This document shows, in pieces, positions 6,012 through 8,000 of a stretch of DNA of 8,000 bases (positions within the stretch are counted from its first letter, which is position 1; the number at the start of each line of letters is the position of its first letter). This DNA comes from an uncultured Methylococcaceae bacterium (GTDB lineage: Bacteria; Pseudomonadota; Gammaproteobacteria; Methylococcales; Methylomonadaceae). A program made the position numbers and the translations under genes. The stretch spans positions 1-8,000 of the forward strand of contig CAJVYO010000069.1 of assembly GCA_913009515.1 (NCBI GenBank), written 5' to 3'. The notes beneath the pieces were generated by a model, which was given only the letters and a program-made list of their open reading frames with translations, searched no databases and was not told where the DNA came from.

Positions 6012-6707
6012 CTATTGCCAACGTACTGCATAACCATTTGGATACCGCATATCGATATATGCCATCTTTTTTACCTGTGCTTTCTCTGTTAACGTTAATG
6101 CCTTCATTAATAACTTAAACTTTTCTAATGGTTTAATATGCCCTAACTGGATCAACAAACCATTTTCTAACCCTAATAACCATGATTGTCGTTGTGTCAC
6201 TTGAAACGATTTTAACTTTAAAGACTGTTTTTTTAATGCTGACATTAAAAACTGCATCTTAAGTAATAATTCTACGCGCTGCTTTTCAGGCACCGATAAA
6301 ATAGGCAATTCACTAAATGCCTCAATACTCGGCGGGATAAAAATAACCCCTTTACTATTTAATAAGCCATCCTCATGCCACTGCACAATCGGATCACGCT
6401 CAACAATATCTAGCTCAATTCGATCCGGCCAAATACGTTTTACCTGAGCGGTTTTACTCCACGGCAAATTCACCAATGCCTGACGTATCAACTCCAAATC
6501 AGCAAAAAAATACCCCGTAGCGACTAAAGGCTCTATGGCAGTATTAATTGACTCTTGTTTAATATATTGTAACGCACCGGTTACTCTAATATGTCTAATA
6601 GGATAATCAGTGATTAACACTGATTTAATCACCGGCAATAACAATATTAAGCTCAAGAAGATAATACCGATAATAGAAAATTTAATCTTCTCTTCAGCCG
6701 TTATCAT
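6012..6707 (-). CDS. ftsQ: Cell division protein FtsQ (bitopic divisome protein)
   Basis: FtsQ links the cytoplasmic ring to the periplasmic division enzymes through the FtsQ-FtsB-FtsL complex. The 231-residue protein has a short cytoplasmic N-terminus and one membrane segment (about 10-29). A POTRA domain follows (about 36-104), starting IRHIRVTGALQYI and ending in the characteristic WPDRIELDIVERDPIVQW (93-110). A periplasmic beta domain then ends in IDMRYPNGYAVRW (218-230), the region that contacts FtsB in E. coli. It is somewhat shorter than E. coli FtsQ (276), mainly in the cytoplasmic tail. The ATG overlaps the ddl stop codon as ATGA, implying translational coupling. The sequence diverges as is usual for FtsQ, but architecture and place make the call firm. 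Confidence 0.95.
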   Translation of the reverse strand: MITAEEKIKFSIIGIIFLSLILLLPVIKSVLITDYPIRHIRVTGALQYIKQESINTAIEPLVATGYFFADLELIRQALVNLPWSKTAQVKRIWPDRIELDIVERDPIVQWHEDGLLNSKGVIFIPPSIEAFSELPILSVPEKQRVELLLKMQFLMSALKKQSLKLKSFQVTQRQSWLLGLENGLLIQLGHIKPLEKFKLLMKALTLTEKAQVKKMAYIDMRYPNGYAVRWQ

Positions 6708-7612
6708 GCACAGCTCGTTGCTAAAATCGCCAGCACTAACGCATCAAAACTTAAACCTTTCGCTTTCGCTGCCATCGGCACTAAACTATGACCAGTCATC
6801 CCAGGCACGGTATTTACTTCAATTAATTGCTGCTGTCCTTGGCTATCAATAAACACATCCACACGTCCCCAGCCTTGCACATCTAAAACATCACATGCCT
6901 GTAATGCTAACGCACATAATGCAGCTTCATCTTGCTCACTTAAACCTGCAGGGCAATGATATAAAGTGGTGTCAGCACGGTATTTCGCATCAAAATCATA
7001 AAATACATGGGGCGTTTCTAAACGAATCACCGGTAACGCTTCACCTGCTAAAATACCTACCGTATATTCATTCCCATCCACCCATGCTTCAGCATACACA
7101 TCACATTGATAAACTAAAGCTTGCTGCCAAGCTAATAATAATTCCTGTTCATTTTCTGCACGACTCATACCCAAACTAGAGCCTTCCTGTGCCGGCTTAA
7201 CAATTACCGGAAAACCTAGCACTTGTTCACATCGAGCAATATCGGCTTTATTTCTTAATACTAGCCATTTGGGGGTATTTAAACCCGCCCCTTGCCAGCA
7301 TAATTTAGTGCGTAATTTATCCATACTCAACGCAGACGCCAATAAACCACTGCCTGTACACGGTAAATTAATACTCGCTAACAGTGCTTGTAAACTGCCA
7401 TCTTCACCGCCACGCCCGTGAATCATATTAATCGCACAATCAAATTTTTCAGCGTTTAGAGCCTCTAAAACTGAATTTTGTACATCAACCGCCACTGCAT
7501 CAACACCACTACGCTTTAATGAATCATAAACTGCAGTGCCACTCTGTAAAGAAATATCACGTTCAGCCGAGTTTCCACCCATTAATACCGCAACACGCCC
7601 AAATTGTTTCAT
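6704..7612 (-). CDS. ddl: D-alanine--D-alanine ligase (DdlB type)
   Basis: This ATP-grasp enzyme joins two D-alanines to make the dipeptide later added to UDP-MurNAc-tripeptide by MurF. At 302 residues it is full length (E. coli DdlB 306) and aligns with DdlB throughout. Visible motifs are GGNSAERDISL with E17, HGRGGEDG (65-72), the GSGLLASALSMDK stretch (87-99) and the phosphate-binding loop EGSSLGMS (143-150). Y211 in FDAKY is a Tyr of the type typical of D-Ala-D-Ala, rather than D-Ala-D-lactate, ligases. R250 in GWGRVDV and the metal and substrate site EVNTVPGMTGHS (265-276) complete the active site. The ATG overlaps the murB stop codon as ATGA and has AGGTGA just upstream; the end overlaps ftsQ in the same way. 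Confidence 0.98.
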   Translation of the reverse strand: MKQFGRVAVLMGGNSAERDISLQSGTAVYDSLKRSGVDAVAVDVQNSVLEALNAEKFDCAINMIHGRGGEDGSLQALLASINLPCTGSGLLASALSMDKLRTKLCWQGAGLNTPKWLVLRNKADIARCEQVLGFPVIVKPAQEGSSLGMSRAENEQELLLAWQQALVYQCDVYAEAWVDGNEYTVGILAGEALPVIRLETPHVFYDFDAKYRADTTLYHCPAGLSEQDEAALCALALQACDVLDVQGWGRVDVFIDSQGQQQLIEVNTVPGMTGHSLVPMAAKAKGLSFDALVLAILATSCA

Positions 7613-8000
7613 TGCTCACCTACAATACACACTTCTGTGGATAACAACACCCCTTGTTGCTCCAACACCTGCTGTTGCACATAATGAATTAATTGCTCAA
7701 TATCGAATGCGGTAGCGTTACCCGTATTCACAATAAAATTAGCATGTTTAGTTGATACTGCTGCACCGCCAATCGTCACACCTTTTAAATCACTGACTTC
7801 AATTAATCGTGCCGCATAATCCCCATCAGGATTTTTAAAGACTGAGCCACAGCTTGGTAAATTTGTTGGCTGGGTCGCATTACGTTTTGCTAGTAACGCC
7901 TTAATATCACTCGCTTGTTTCGCCACTGATAATGTCAACACCGCCGATATAAAACAGCTATTTTTTCTCAACCCTGAAACTGAACGATAATCAACCTTAA
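7609..8000 (-). CDS. murB: UDP-N-acetylmuramate dehydrogenase MurB, C-terminal part only
   Basis: MurB is the FAD enzyme that reduces UDP-GlcNAc-enolpyruvate to UDP-MurNAc with NADPH. About 130 C-terminal residues are present and the gene continues past position 8000. The frame stays open to the edge and reads KVDYRSVSGLRKN, which fits the YRxV region of MurB. The substrate-binding domain follows, with RNATQPTNLPSCGSVFKNP carrying the catalytic serine in GSVF, then GDYAARLIE, GAAVSTKHANFIVNTG and, near the end, the catalytic glutamate in STEVCIVGE. A TTG at 7971-7969 is an internal leucine codon, not the start. The stop codon overlaps the ddl start, so the two are translationally coupled. murC is expected next upstream in a dcw cluster, outside this window. 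Confidence 0.97.
   Translation of the reverse strand, partial: KVDYRSVSGLRKNSCFISAVLTLSVAKQASDIKALLAKRNATQPTNLPSCGSVFKNPDGDYAARLIEVSDLKGVTIGGAAVSTKHANFIVNTGNATAFDIEQLIHYVQQQVLEQQGVLLSTEVCIVGEQ

Noticed and set aside
6610..7179. Plus-strand open frames opposite ftsQ and ddl
   Set aside because: Antisense to two firmly identified genes, with no plausible start signals or domain content.
7609..7971. A complete small gene starting at the TTG at position 7971
   Set aside because: The frame is open to the window edge and upstream codons continue the MurB sequence, so the TTG is an internal leucine codon of a gene cut by the window.
1..8000. A mobile element, CRISPR array, defence or toxin system
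   Set aside because: Every sizeable stretch is accounted for by housekeeping genes or short spacers; there are no transposase, integrase or spacer-repeat patterns.

Overview
The window is a chromosomal, housekeeping stretch from an AT-rich bacterium, most likely a gammaproteobacterium. The evidence is the end of a division and cell wall (dcw) cluster in the order murB-ddl-ftsQ-ftsA-ftsZ-lpxC, a CsrA almost identical to the enterobacterial protein over its folded part, csrA sitting directly in front of a tRNA-Ser(GCU) gene, and a DciA-type (DUF721) gene next to lpxC. The genus cannot be fixed from the sequence. A low-GC methanotroph or sulfur-oxidiser relative would fit, but that is a guess.

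Positions 1-335 are on the minus strand: a tRNA-Ser cut by the window edge, with csrA only 12 bases upstream of it. csrA has a clear extended -10 promoter, and its ribosome binding site sits inside a close match to the CsrA target consensus. Positions 336-664 are an AT-rich divergent spacer. Positions 665-2436 are on the plus strand and form an apparent three-gene operon: a DUF502 membrane protein, a FetB/UPF0014-type ABC permease with no ATPase gene beside it, and a dciA-like helicase-loader gene that overlaps the permease gene by ATGA.

Positions 2440-8000 are on the minus strand. This is the distal dcw cluster, transcribed from murB (cut by the window end) through ddl, ftsQ, ftsA and ftsZ to lpxC. 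The murB/ddl and ddl/ftsQ junctions are both ATGA overlaps. Together these genes supply the muramic acid and D-Ala-D-Ala parts of the peptidoglycan precursor, the FtsQ/FtsA/FtsZ core of the divisome, and the committed step of lipid A synthesis. The ftsZ-lpxC gap holds a 13-bp perfect inverted repeat overlapping a plausible lpxC promoter. dciA and lpxC end tail to tail, 3 bases apart.

I found no mobile element, CRISPR array, phage gene or defence system. The most interesting points are regulatory or architectural: the csrA leader, the lpxC control region, and the DUF502-permease-dciA operon, whose permease seems to lack the segment that normally couples to the ATPase.
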